A stretch of 64,000 nt of DNA, taken from Callorhinus ursinus (lineage: Eukaryota; Chordata; Mammalia; Carnivora; Otariidae). The notes under the pieces are model-generated. The model searched no databases. It was not told where the DNA came from and worked only from the letters and a program-made list of their open reading frames with translations. Where the stretch lies: positions 53,053,642 to 53,117,641 of the forward strand of contig NW_020312848.1 in NCBI RefSeq assembly GCF_003265705.1, in the 5' to 3' direction. Both the position numbers and the translations under genes were made by a program. Shown here piece after piece: positions 45,015 to 55,640 of this stretch. The number at the start of each line of letters is the position of its first letter. The stretch's first letter is position 1.

Positions 45015-45211
45015 TTTTTAAAGATTTTTATTTATTTATTGAGAGAGAGAGAGAGAGAGAATGGTAGAGAGCATGAGAGAGAAGAAGGTCAGAGGGAGAA
45101 GCAGACTCCCTGCTGAGCAGGGAGCCTGATGCGGGACTCGATCCTGGGATTCCAGGATCATGACCTGAGCCGAAGGCAGTCGCTTAACCAACTGAGCCAC
45201 CCAAGCACCCC
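45015..45211 (-). mobile_element. CAN SINE (SINEC), antisense
   Basis: AAAGATTTTTATTTATTTAT, an AG-dinucleotide tract, then the reversed body and head ending GAGCCACCCAAGCACCCC. AACATAAACTCAAT is perfectly duplicated at 45001-45014 and 45212-45225. Confidence 0.96.
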
Positions 45212-45225
45212 AACATAAACTCAAT

Positions 45226-45574
45226 CTTTATGAGTTATCTTACAAACATTTATTCCCCCATTAAAGATCTTCTCCCTACCTGCACTAAAATTTCTAATCA
45301 CTTAATCCTTTCATTTCATGCAGCTTTATTTTTTCTTTTTCTTTTTTCCGCTGCATGGATATTCTGTGTTCCTACCACATTCAGCACCTAATGGCCATCT
45401 ATTTCAGTATTTCTCTGCCCAGAACCCCAAATCTCCATACTTTGTGCCAAAGCTAGTGCCAGTTGCAATCATGGGTCACATTATTTACTTTCTCCTTTTG
45501 TTAAAGATCAGCATAGGAAAAATTATGCAAATGAATCTATAGCTCTACTCTGCATTATATCCAACAAGGGGCCA
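45226..45574. other. Unassigned sequence
   Basis: No recognised gene or repeat; a 74-codon frame (45318-45542) starts in a poly-T run and has no domain. Confidence 0.45.
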
Positions 45575-45646
45575 TTTTATTTTTTTCTTTAAAATTTTTT
45601 ATTGTTATGTTAATCACCATACATTACATCATTAGTTTGTGATGTA
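45575..45646 (-). mobile_element. LINE-1 3' terminus, antisense, cut by a gap
   Basis: TTTTTTATTGTTATGTTAATC and CACCATACATTACATCATTAG (in part) are the exact complement of the L1 end seen at about 48880-48925. The element runs into the 100-N gap, so its length is unknown. Confidence 0.85.
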
Positions 45647-45746
45647 NNNNNNNNNNNNNNNNNNNNNNNNNNNNNNNNNNNNNNNNNNNNNNNNNNNNNN
45701 NNNNNNNNNNNNNNNNNNNNNNNNNNNNNNNNNNNNNNNNNNNNNN
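45647..45746. other. Assembly gap, exactly 100 N
   Basis: A run of exactly 100 Ns is the usual placeholder for a gap of unknown length. The left side is the 3' end of an antisense young L1, so the missing DNA is probably more of that L1. Open frames reported across it are artefacts. Confidence 0.97.
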
Positions 45747-45766
45747 AATCCTTTCCTGGTGGTTGG

Positions 45767-47215
45767 CAGGGGAAGATGGTGGAATAGGAGGACCCTAAGC
45801 TCACCTTGTCCCATGTGTACAACTAGATAACACTCACATCAAGATAAATAACTCAGAAAATGACCCAAAGACTGAGAGAAAAAACTCCACAACTAAAGAC
45901 GGAGAAGAGGTCACACTGAAGAAGGTAGGAAGGGTGAATATGAGGTTTGGGAGCAAAACAGATTGAGGTTGTCCATGGTGGGGAGGGAGATGAAGGTGGG
46001 GAGAAGAGGGAAAAACTGTTTCACTATTATGCTGGGGAACCTGTACAGGGAAATTAAATCCCCATAACATTTGGCTTTGAAAGCTAGAGGGGCCAAATAT
46101 CTTGAATTCTTACAACCAGCAGGATTTAAAGGCAGGAATTTTAAAAATCATGCTTGGTTCTGGGAAAGCCCTGAGGGTGTCAGAAAGTGGAGTCCCCCCC
46201 CTTAAAGGGACAGCACAACAAACAGCCAGGGAAGATACAGAAGGAGCAGTTTGAAAAACACCAGAGGCAAACAGGAGGAAGTTACTCATCTCAGAATGTG
46301 ACCCAGAGAGGCAGGGATCATGGGGAGACCCCTGCAGGAATAAGTGAGCTGACATCACTTTTTCCCCTCCCTGACTCCCCAACATAAACACACAGGGAAC
46401 AAGCCTGGCACCAACACTCACTATCTAACTTGCTTACACCAGGTGCCACCTCCACCCCGCTTTGGCAGATCCACCTGCCCAGTTACACTTGCTTAACTCC
46501 TGGTGCTGTGGGCCCCCTTCCACAGAAGACCTGTGCAAACCTCACCAATACCTTCTCTCCCAAGCCATGCATTTTGAGACCCTAAGTTCCAGTGGCAGCA
46601 GTGATGGCAGCAGTCTCATTATGCAAGCAGACAAGTGCACATCTTGTTAAAAAGCATCTGACCTGGCCAGGGACCAAACACTGCTCACAACAAGCAAAGA
46701 GAGCCTCTGCAGACAACTTGACTGGACTCAAGAGCAGGGCACATGCAACACACATAGGAGACACCCTCTGAAGTACCAGGTCCTGAGGAACAGGAGACAC
46801 TGCACTGCAGGACACTACAGGACCTCTTCTTCAAAAAACCATTACCTTCAAGAGTAGGAGATGTAGCTCGCTTTCCTAACACACAGAAAGAGACACAGAG
46901 TTGAACAAAATGACGTCACCCCATTGATAGTCAGGATTGATTTGGCTGATCTGACTGGCAAGGGAGAAGTCCCCTTCCTCTACTGCCACTCCATGTGTGT
47001 CCCTCCCAAAGCTGCACACTTGGTGGAAGAGGACAAACTTCCCTGATAGAGGAGGATTTTTCTTCGGTTTAGTGTATACAAGTAAGCTGCACTCACCTGC
47101 TAGAACCTCCAGAAAAGCTCTCAAGGTCCATTTATATGCAAACATAGGGTAGTCAAGCTTCCAAGACTCCAGACACATCCAAATGAGGTGCTGCATGTGG
47201 CAGTCTGCCTTTCTC
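45767..47215 (+). mobile_element. LINE-1 5' UTR
   Basis: Starts GGCAGGGGAAGATGGTGGAA, the characteristic start of carnivore L1 5' UTRs, followed by GGACCCTAAGCTCACCTTGT. The rest is GC-richer than the surroundings and non-coding, as expected of a 5' UTR promoter region. The small frames on both strands (such as 46110-46421 and 46876-47196) are accidental. There is no ORF1 after it: the sequence passes straight into ORF2 near 47220. Confidence 0.75.
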
Positions 47216-47219
47216 TAAA

Positions 47220-48150
47220 AAAAGAAAAAAGAAATGAAATAAGAGAAATAACAAACAACCTCACAGAAATACAAACAATTGTAAGACAATATTATGAAAA
47301 ATTATATTCCAACAAACTGCACAACCTAGAGGAAATAGATAAATTCCTAGAAACATATAACCTCCCGAAACTGAATCAGGACTAAATGGAAAATTTGCCC
47401 AGACTGATTACCAGCAACTGAAATAGTATTCAAAAAACTCCCAACAAACAAAAGTGCAAGATCCAGATGGCTTCACAGGCAAATTCTACCAAACATTTAA
47501 AGAAGAGTTAATATGTCTTCTTCTCAAACTATTCCAAAAAATAGAAGAGGAAGGAAAAATTCCAAATCCATTCTATGAGGCAAGTATTACCGTGATACCA
47601 AAGCCAGATAAAGATACCACAAAAACAAACAAACAGCAACAACAAAAACAGAACTATAGGCCATTATGTCTGGTGAACAAATGTGCAAAAATTCTCAATA
47701 AAATACTAGCAAACTGAATCCAACAATACATTAAAAAAATCATTTACCACAGCCAAGTGGGATTTATTCCTGGGTTGCAAGGGTGATTCAATATTTGCAA
47801 ATCAATCAATGTGATACATCAATTATTAAGATAAGGGATAAAAGCCATATGATCATGTCATTAGAAGCAGAAAAAGAATTCAACAGAATACAGCATCATT
47901 CATGATGAAAACCCTCAACAAAATAGGCTTAGAGGGAACATACCTCAACATAATAAAGGCCTTATATGAAAAACCCACAGTGAATATCATCCTCAGTGGG
48001 GAAAAACTAAGGGCTTTTCCTCTATGGTCAGGAACAAGACAAGGATGTTCACTCTCACCACTGTTATTCAACATAGTACAGGAAGTCCTAGCTACAGCAA
48101 TCAGACAGCAAAAAGAAATAAAAGACATCCAAATTGGTAAAGAAGTATAA
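47220..48150 (+). pseudogene. LINE-1 ORF2 reverse-transcriptase remnant, fingers and palm
   Basis: Three frame-shifted segments carry the L1 reverse transcriptase. At 47220-47385 it has the 'YYEKLYSNKLHNLEEIDKFLE' region. At 47454-47717 it has [16 protein letters not shown], then IPKPDKD and NYRPLCLVN. At 47902-48150 it has the [14 protein letters not shown] palm motif. In an intact element this enzyme copies L1 RNA at the nicked target. Stops follow LNQD (47383-47385) and KEV (48148-48150), and frame changes lie between, so it is inactive. Confidence 0.92.
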
Positions 48151-48660
48151 CTTTCACTCTTTGGAGATGACATGATAGTATATAGAGAAAACCCCAAACA
48201 CTCAACTAAAAAAAAACTGCTAGAAATGATAAATGAATTCACTAAATTTGCAGGATATAAAATCAAAGTACAGAAATCTGTTGTATTTCTATACACTAAT
48301 AATGAAGCAGCAGAAGAAAGAGAAATTAAGGAATCAGTCCCATTTACAGTTGCACCAAAACCAAAATACCTTGGAACAAACTTAACCAAAGAGGTAAAAG
48401 ACCTGTACTCTGAAAACTATAAGACGTTGATGAAAGAAATTGAAGATGACACAAAGAAATGGAAAGACATTCCATGCTCATGGATTGGGAGAAAAACATT
48501 GTTAGAGTGTCCATTACTACCCAAAGCAATCTACACATTTAATCCAATCCCTATCAAAATACCAATAGCATTTTTCATAGAGCTACAACAAACAATCCTA
48601 AAATTTGTGTGGAACCACGAAAGACCCTGAATAGCCAAAGCAATCTTGAAAAAGAAAAGC
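48151..48660 (+). pseudogene. LINE-1 ORF2 palm end and thumb
   Basis: The frame continues directly after the TAA at 48148 with [11 protein letters not shown]. The catalytic pair of aspartates (48166-48171) is kept, but the L1-typical FADD is FGDD (48160-48171). The following 150 codons keep the thumb order with [38 protein letters not shown] and [11 protein letters not shown]. It ends at a stop after HERP at 48630, just before the younger L1 insertion. Confidence 0.92.
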
Positions 48661-48673
48661 AAAACTGGCAGTA
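48661..48673 (+). repeat. Target-site duplication of a nested LINE-1, left copy
   Basis: AAAACTGGCAGTA here recurs as AAAACCTGGCAGTA at 48928-48941. When one copy and the insert are removed, the ORF2 text reads on. Confidence 0.8.
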
Positions 48674-48927
48674 GCAGGAGGGGAAGTATGAAGGGGAGTA
48701 AGTCGGAGGGGGAGATGAACCATGAGAGACGATGGACTATGAAAAACAAACTGAGGGTTCTAGAGGGGAGGGGGGTGGGGGGATGGGTTAGCCTGGTGAT
48801 GGGTATTAAGGAGGGCACGTTCTGCCTGGAGCACTGGGTGTTATGCACAAACAATGAATCATGGAACACTACATCAAGAACTAATGATATAATGTATGGT
48901 GATTAACATAACAATAAAAAATTAAAA
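48674..48927 (+). mobile_element. Short younger LINE-1 3' end nested in ORF2
   Basis: About 254 bases of L1 3' UTR: AACCATGAGAGACGATGGAC near 48719, a G-rich tract at 48765-48787, GGTATTAAGGAGGGCACGTT near 48801, GAGCACTGGGTGTTATGCAC near 48829, and the end GATTAACATAACAATAAAAA. It has no coding part beyond the 3' UTR, so it is a strongly 5'-truncated insertion into the older L1. It is similar to the 3' end of the element at 12072. Confidence 0.9.
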
Positions 48928-48941
48928 AAAACCTGGCAGTA

Positions 48942-50355
48942 TCACAATTCCAGACTTCAAGTTGTTTTACAAAGCTATAGTAATCAAAACAGTGTGGTAC
49001 TGGCACAAAAATAGACACATAGATCAACAGAACAGAATAGAGAGCCCAGAAATAAACCTACAGCTATGTGGTCAATTAATTTTCAAAAAAGCAGGAAAGA
49101 ATTCACTGGGAAAAAGACAGTCTCTCAACAACGGTGCTGGGAAACTGGACAGCAACATGCAAAAGAATGAAACTGGACCACTTTCTTTCACCATACATGA
49201 AAATAAACTCAAAATGGATGAAAGACCTAAATATGAGTCCTGAAATCATAAAAAATCCTCGAAGAAAGCACAGGCAGTAATTTCTCTGATATCAGCTGTA
49301 GCAACATTTCTCTAGATATGTCTCCTGAGGCAAGGGAAATAAAAGCATTGGAACTATTGGAACTACATCAACATAAGCCTGTGCACAGCAAAGGAAATAA
49401 TCAACAAAACTAAAAGGCAACCCACTGAATGGGAGAAGTAATTTGCACATTACATGTCTGATAAAGGTTTAGTATCTAATATATATAAAGAACTAACACA
49501 ACTAGGCATCAGAAAAACAAATGATCCAATTAAAAATGGGCAGAGGTCGTGAGCAGACATTTTTCCAAAAACACACAGATGTCCAACAGACACATGAAAA
49601 GACGTTCAACATCCCCATTGTTAGGGAAATGTAAATCAAAACTACAGTGAGATACCACCTCATATTAGTCAGAATGGCTAAAACACAAGAAACAACAAGT
49701 ATTGGTGAGGATGTGGAAAGAAAGGAACCCTCATGCACTGTGATGGGAATGCAAAGTGGTGCAGCCACTGTGGAAAACAGTATGAAGGTTCTTCAAAAAG
49801 TTAAAAATGGAACTACCCAACTATCCAGTAATTGTATTATTGGTAATTTTCCGAAAAAATACAAATAATTTATGGGATATATGTACCCTTGTGTTTACTG
49901 TAGCATTATTAACAACAGCAAAATTATAGAAGCAGCTCAAATGTCCACCAATACATGATGGATAAAGAAGATGTGGTACATATTATTATTCAACCATAAA
50001 AAAATGAAATCTTGTTATTTGCAAGAACATGGATGTATCTAGAGAGTATAATGCTAAGTGAGATATATCAAAGAAGAAGACCATATGATTTCACTCGTAG
50101 AATTTAAAAAACAAAACAAACAAGCAAAAAAAAAAAAAAAAAAGAGAGAGAAACAAGCCAAGAAACAGAGTCTTAACTAAAGAGAACAAACTGATGGTTA
50201 CCAGGAGGGAAATGGGTAGGGAGATGGGTGAAGGGAACTAAGAGTACATTTATCATGATGAGCACTGAGTAATGTATAGAATTGTTAAATTATTATATTG
50301 TATACCTGAAACTAATATAACACTATATGTTAACTATACTAGAATTAAAATAAAA
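48942..50355 (+). pseudogene. LINE-1 ORF2 C-terminal part and 3' UTR
   Basis: ORF2 continues after the insertion with [11 protein letters not shown] text and [20 protein letters not shown] near 48960-49020 (frame 48962-49243). It goes on through broken frames to about 50090, where the C-terminal text ends in a CGTAGAATTTAA stretch near 50095. An A-run at 50129-50143 follows, then the 3' UTR with CATTTATCATGATGAGCACT near 50249, CTGAAACTAATATAACACTA near 50307 and the end CTAGAATTAAAATAAAAA near 50339. The host L1 is therefore older than its insert. Confidence 0.88.
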
Positions 50356-50384
50356 ACCTTAATAAAGGTGGGGAAAAAAGAAAA

Positions 50385-50785
50385 TTTTTCCTGTCTTAAG
50401 ATCATGAGGATACTCTCTTATGTTTTCTTCTAGAGGCTTTATAGATTTAGCTTTAAAATTAGGACTATCATCCATCTTGAATTAATTTTTGTGCATGGTT
50501 TGAAATAAGCTTTGAGGCTGATTTTTTCCATTTGTTTATTCATTTTTTTTAGTATTATCTCTTGAAAATGCTGGTTTTCCCCCATCACATTGCCTAAGTG
50601 ACTGTGAAAAGTCAGTTGACTATTTTTGTGATTATTTCTAGATTCTCTGTTTTTGTTTCATTGATCTGTTTGTCTGTATTTGCACCAAAATCACACTGTC
50701 TTGATTAATGAAACTTTATAGTAAGTCTTGAAATCAGGTAATGTCTTCCAACCTTTCTTTTCCAAGATTGTGCTAAGTCATTTGC
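50385..50785 (-). mobile_element. Old LINE-1 ORF2 fragment, antisense
   Basis: Antisense ORF2 text: GGACTATCATCCATCTTGAA near 50463, TTTCATTGATCTGTTTGTCT near 50656, ATCACACTGTCTTGATTAAT near 50690, TATAGTAAGTCTTGAAATCA near 50717. This is the same ORF2 region as the inverted segment at 11116. It abuts the end of the sense L1. Confidence 0.8.
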
Positions 50786-50793
50786 ATAGTATG

Positions 50794-51005
50794 CAGTTGG
50801 CCCTTGAACACCACAGGGATTAGGGAAGCCCATCCCTGCCCAATCAAAAATACACGTGGAACTTTTGACTCCCCAAAACTGAACTACTAATAGCCTACTG
50901 TTGACTGGAAGCCTTACCAATAACATAAACAGTTAATTAACACATGTTTTATATGTGTTATGTAGTTTATCTTATAATGAAGTTTGCTAGAGAAAAGATA
51001 ATGTT
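50794..51005 (+). mobile_element. Tigger-like DNA transposon fragment
   Basis: CAGTTGGCCCTTGAACACCA opens the element, followed by ACTTTTGACTCCCCAAAACT near 50859, CTACTAATAGCCTACTGTTG near 50883, GGAAGCCTTACCAATAACAT near 50908 and TTGCTAGAGAAAAGATAATG near 50983. This is a mammalian TcMar-Tigger family (MER2/Tigger group, by recall). Only the left part is present. No transposase. Confidence 0.75.
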
Positions 51006-51019
51006 ACATTATCTCATAG

Positions 51020-51150
51020 TTTCTGCGAGTCAGGAGTCCAGGGATGGCTCCTCTCAGGCCCTCAAAAGACTGCAATCAAGGTGTTAGCTTGGGCTCGGTT
51101 TAATCTTACGCTCAGGATCCTCTTCCAATCTCACATGCCTATATTCAGAA
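51020..51150. repeat. Medium-reiterated repeat, not named
   Basis: CATAGTTTCTGCGAGTCAGG near 51016, GGGATGGCTCCTCTCAGGCC near 51041 and ACTGCAATCAAGGTGTTAGC near 51069 follow a widespread mammalian consensus that I recognise but cannot name safely. Confidence 0.45.
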
Positions 51151-51239
51151 TGCATTTGCTTGTAGCTATAAAACATATGGTTGCTTGCTTCTTCAACATC
51201 AGTAGAGGAATCTCTCTGAACTCAGGGAAGACTTAAACC

Positions 51240-51372
51240 CTCTTTCGTTCAGCTAGACTGCATGGAATTTTCTTCTCTTTTCCTGCCTCAGAACCTTGTC
51301 ACATCCTTTTCTCTTTGCCTATAATAGTCTCCATATAGGTAATATCTATTCTTCCTCCATCAGGTGTAAGTT
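51240..51372 (+). mobile_element. Possible LINE-2 piece, sense
   Basis: TCCTTTTCTCTTTGCCTATAA near 51305 and TTCCTCCATCAGGTGTAAGT near 51351 resemble the L2 'gttccctctgcctggaa ... cttcaggtct' stretch. Diverged. Confidence 0.35.
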
Positions 51373-51374
51373 TA

Positions 51375-52165
51375 AATTGCTTTTAATTTTATTTAGAAAA
51401 ATTTAAAACAACAGAAAATTTGTAAGAATAGTACAATGAACACATATTCATTTTCCATATACATTCACCATTTGTAAATATTTTCATTATTTATATATAT
51501 TTTATCATTCTCTGTCTCTGTCTCTTTCTGTCTCTGTTTCTTTGTGTATCTCTCTCTCTCTCTCTCTCTCTCTCTACCTATCTCTATGTTAAACCATTTC
51601 AGGGTAAGCTACAAACATCACGATCCTTCACCACTAAATAATTTAGCACCTGTCTCTTAAGAATAAGGTCATTCTTTTATATAACTATAGTACTTTATCA
51701 AATTAAGGAAAATTAATATCAATAAAATACTTTCATTTAATATGTACTCCATGGTCAAAATTTGCCAGTTAGCTCCATGTTCTTTATAGCAACTTTACCT
51801 TTCCATCTAGGATCCAATCCAGACTCTTGCATCAATCATATTTAGTTGTTATATCTCTCTAGTTTCCTTTCATCTGAAACAGTCCCTCAACCTTTCATTG
51901 TCATTAATGTCGGGCATTTTTGAGAAGTCCAAGCCAGTTCTTTGTTTTTTTCAGTAATTGCCTAATGGTTGGATTTAGGTTATTTTTTAATAGCAATACT
52001 ACAGAAATAATTGTATATTCTCAGTGTACCACATCTGTTGTTCCATATTTGGTGGTAATAACTTTGTTCATTCTTAGTATCTGCCAGATTTCTTCACTGG
52101 AAAGGCACATTTTCTCCCATTTGTAAATAACAAGTAAATTGTGGGGAGATAAGCTTAAATTTCAC
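51375..52165 (-). mobile_element. Old LINE-1 3' UTR, antisense
   Basis: AATAGTACAATGAACACATA near 51427, AAACCATTTCAGGGTAAGCT near 51591, AAACATCACGATCCTTCACC near 51612, GCACCTGTCTCTTAAGAATA near 51646, TAGTTGTTATATCTCTCTAG near 51843 and GAAACAGTCCCTCAACCTTT near 51876 match antisense L1ME 3' UTR. The copy continues to GTGGGGAGATAAGC near 52141. It contains a CT microsatellite (51549-51574). Confidence 0.85.
51549..51574 (+). repeat. TC dinucleotide repeat
   Basis: Thirteen or so TC units within the L1 3' UTR. Confidence 0.9.
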
Positions 52166-52194
52166 TTTCTTGACTTTATAATCTAAACTATATT

Positions 52195-52405
52195 CCCATA
52201 ATACTGTAGTCTCTGTGAGGACCTGGTATTTATCTATATATTAATTATAGTTTCCAATTATTTATTCATTATGTCTATTTGTTGTAGCTATCTCTCTGAA
52301 TGAATTGTATCAGTTTTATTCATGTTATATTTGCAGTGCCTAACACAGTGTGTGGTACAGAGTGGACACTAATAAAATAATTATAAATGAGTGAATGCAT
52401 GAATA
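52195..52405 (+). mobile_element. LINE-2 3' end, sense
   Basis: GTCTCTGTGAGGACCTGGTA near 52210, TATTTGCAGTGCCTAACACA near 52327 and the terminal AAATGAGTGAATGCATGAAT near 52385 match the L2 3' terminus. Confidence 0.75.
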
Positions 52406-53689
52406 CATAATTACATTTAGGAAAATTAGTAAATAAATTGTATGATTTCTTTATATGAATGATAGAAATAAAGCTTGTAAGACTTCATTTTAAACCCTAT
52501 GATTTGCTGATAACTTTGCCGTCCTATTCCTAGAGAGTTAAAGAGAAGATGATGCTATTCCTTTAAACTGGGCATTTCTCTGTAATGCACATCTTGTATT
52601 CTGAGCAACACAGACCTGTAGGCAGAAAGACAGTAATGGAAATAGAAATCCCAGCTCTTGAATAATAGGTTCAGATGTTTTTTAAGAACAACAAATCCAG
52701 TTGACTGATAGTCGTACCTCATCTGTAATGATCTATCCAATATTAGACAGTCTTTCTGCAGGTTGGTACAGAGTATTGGACATATTTTTAGACTTGTAGT
52801 TTGTCATTCAGTTCAAAGCGAGGTAGACTGTGTAGATTGCCATCAGAGATTATTCTTGGTAACATTTTCTTAAGTCAATATTATGTTTTGAAATAATGAA
52901 ATTTCTTTTAGTCTTGCATTTTTTTGCAGAAACTGATTTCTATACGTAAAAATCATTTTTTTTCCAGAACAGTGAATTCTTCATTGCCTTTCCACTCCCC
53001 TCTAGGGTCACCTATTTCCTTCTTACCACTCCCATAAATATTTAGTTATACCTCAGAGTCAGTAATTAAAAAGTATGAATTTTACTAACAGAAGATTTTT
53101 TTAACTGCCTTTCTGCAGAAGTCTGCTATTTTCCATAAAAGAGCAGTCTTTGATTTAATAATGCAGAATCCTCTTGGAAAATTCATTAACAAATCTTCAA
53201 CATATTCTGCTATTGCACTTCAATATCACTTAGCCCTATGGGATCTGATGAGTTTTGAGTCATAAATGCTATATTTTATAACCTTTGAAATTTTATGCTC
53301 CTAGCAAGGCTGTCCCCCTATTCTTAACTGTCTTTGTAGAGCTCAAGAGGGGCATAGACTACTCCATGTTCCTGGTAAGATCAATATTCATCAATACCAT
53401 CTACCCTCTGACTTACCACTACAAATTACCTGAGAACTGTCCCAAGGTGAAAAATTAACATAGAACTTCTCCTTAAGAGAATAATTCCATGATGTCTCTC
53501 ATTTCTGTTTACTTCAGTTAACAGATTTAAGAAGTCCAGGCTCATAGACATCTCTCATTACCCAGAATCTCTTTTCCACATGGCTCTGCATGTTCTATAA
53601 ATTGGCGCTCATTTTTATTCTTAATTGGAAGTTAGCTCTTTTACAGCCTTCTCAGGTGGTGGCATCCTACATATTACTAGAGGTGGGGT
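52406..53689. other. Unassigned sequence
   Basis: About 1.3 kb without a recognised gene or repeat. Confidence 0.5.
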
Positions 53690-55428
53690 AAGTTCACCTT
53701 TCCTCATTGCTCCTTCCAGATATTGTTTCTTCAGCTGCTATAAAAAGCCCAGTTTTGATTCTCATGTTGTCACCTTCTGTTCCAGTCATCTTCATCCCTA
53801 GTGGTCACTTTCTTTCATTTATTGATGATAATGGCAACTGGTTCAAGATCTTTTTCTTCACCATTATTCCCATTCTTCTCAATCTGAATAATTTCTATTC
53901 CATGTATATCATCTATATAATACATCCAGTACTCTGACTTATTAATTTCTTCACCTGCTCACTTATAGTGATTTTTTTTCTCCACTTATCTCAGCCGTAT
54001 ATTCTAATGTATTCCAAGTGTTTTTGTGTGCAATAACTACAACTCATCTAAATTCTTTATTACAAGTATCCCTGTCTTTGACAACCAACTCCATCTTTCC
54101 ATCTTATTTTCCTAGCACCCTAATTCCAACTACTCTTTCACCTGACTCAGAACTCCAATATAGTCATTCTATTAGTTTTTCATTGTTACCCATGTTATGT
54201 CCTCATTTCTTTTCTTACACAGAATTAGATGCCATGATTCACTATTATAATCATTCTTTTGCATATACCCATAATTCTTTTTTTTTCTTTCTCCCTTCCT
54301 CTTGGCAAAACTCCAAAGCTTGTTAAATCAAACTCTCTGCCTACTCCAGATGTACATCAGAGCAAAATTGCTGAAGAAAATACAGCCAAGCTGACTGGTC
54401 TCATTTCAGATTCTAAATCACAGAATTCAAGTGAAACCCCGATGCTGCCCAATGCTTTGTGACATTTTCATAATCAGTTTGTATCCCTATTCTTTAAGAA
54501 TACTATTTCATATCTTATCCACTCTGTTTTAATCTTATCCCTCCTTCATCTTCACTCTCAGATGATGAGCTATCTTATTAACTCAACAAAATAATTGAAG
54601 TCATTTTAAAAGAACTTCTACATCTTCCTGCAAGTGACCCATATGTACACCTCTACAACTTGCCTTTTCTTATACTATAAAGAATGTAAGGATGTCATTT
54701 TATTTGTGCCCTGAATTCTATCCCTCATCACCTACTTAAAGCCTTTATCCTTTATTTATCCTCTGAATCATTAAATCATCTTTTTTTTTTTTTTTTTTTT
54801 TTTTACTGTACTAGATCATTTCTATCACATTACTTCATGGAAACCATTCTTATTATGGTCACCAGTGATCTTCTTGTTGCCAAATTTATTGGACAAATTT
54901 TAGCTTGTATTACTTGATCGATCTATAGTATTTGAAACTCTTGATCTCGTCTTTCTTCTTTAAACATTTCTTCACATCACATTCTCCAGATCTTTTCTTA
55001 TCACAATTACCACTCCTTTCCAGTATCTTTTGCTGGAAATTCCTCATTTTTTCAGTTCTTAAATTTTACAGGGGTCTCTGTCTTAGACCTGAAACCTATT
55101 CTCTTCTGTTTGAGCACTTACTCCCTAAGAGATCCTATCCATTGATATGCTTTAAATTATATCTATGTGTTTTGGGGTTCCAACATGTATCTCCAGGCTC
55201 AACCCCTCTCTTGACTATTATAACTGAATTCCTTCTTATTATCTCTACTTGGATATCTAATAGGCATCTAAATATGAGATACTAAAACTGGCTTATTAAT
55301 TCTGCCTTTAAATCTCTTCATTCCTTCATCTTCTTTACTGAGAATCCAGTTTTGTTAAACTCAAAATGTGTAGTCATCTGGATTCCACACTTTCTCTTAT
55401 ATCCCACATACATCCTATTAAGCACCTC
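53690..55428 (+). mobile_element. LINE-2 remnant, sense, long
   Basis: The right part is clear: GGTCACCAGTGATCTTCTTG near 54858, a 'ctagatcatttctatcacat' entry near 54811, CAGGGGTCTCTGTCTTAGAC near 55070, CAACCCCTCTCTTGACTATT near 55201, CTTGGATATCTAATAGGCAT near 55248 and TGTAGTCATCTGGATTCCAC near 55368 are all L2 in order. The left part from 53690 is weaker. No open frame survives. A 24-T run lies at about 54781-54804. It ends at a SINE target site. Confidence 0.7.
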
Positions 55429-55445
55429 TGTGAGCTCTGTCTTTA

Positions 55446-55640
55446 TTTTTTTTTAAGTTTTTATTTATTTATTTGAGAGAGAGAGAATGAGAGATAGAGA
55501 GCACGAGAGGGAAGAGGGTCAGAGGGAGAAGCAGACTCCCTGCTGAGCAGGGAGCCCGATGTGGGACTCGATCCCGGGACTCCAGGATCATGACCTGAAC
55601 CAAAGGCAGTCGCTTAACCAACTGAGCCACCCAGGCGCCC
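55446..55640 (-). mobile_element. CAN SINE (SINEC), antisense, with a perfect duplication
   Basis: T-rich tail with TTTTTATTTATTTATTTGAG, AG tract, and the reversed body and head ending GAGCCACCCAGGCGCCC. TGTGAGCTCTGTCTTTA is perfectly repeated at 55429-55445 and 55641-55657. The insertion sits in the L2. Confidence 0.97.

Noticed and set aside
45036..45224. 62-codon minus-strand frame with WGAWVAQLVKRLPSAQ
   Set aside because: This peptide is the translation of the CAN SINE head and occurs at every SINE copy; it is not a gene.
45610..45830. Three frames spanning the N gap
   Set aside because: More than half of each translation is unknown residues from the 100-N gap; the rest is L1 sequence.
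46110..47196. Several 60-106 codon frames at 46-47 kb
   Set aside because: They fall in the GC-richer LINE-1 5' UTR and run on both strands; none has a domain.
47880..48389. 169-codon minus-strand frame, the longest in the window
   Set aside because: It lies antisense to the LINE-1 reverse transcriptase and has no domain. The sense strand explains the sequence.
48531..48906. 112- and 86-codon frames around the L1 3' end
   Set aside because: They read the G-rich L1 3' UTR, and equivalents occur at 12498-12771 in the other copy.
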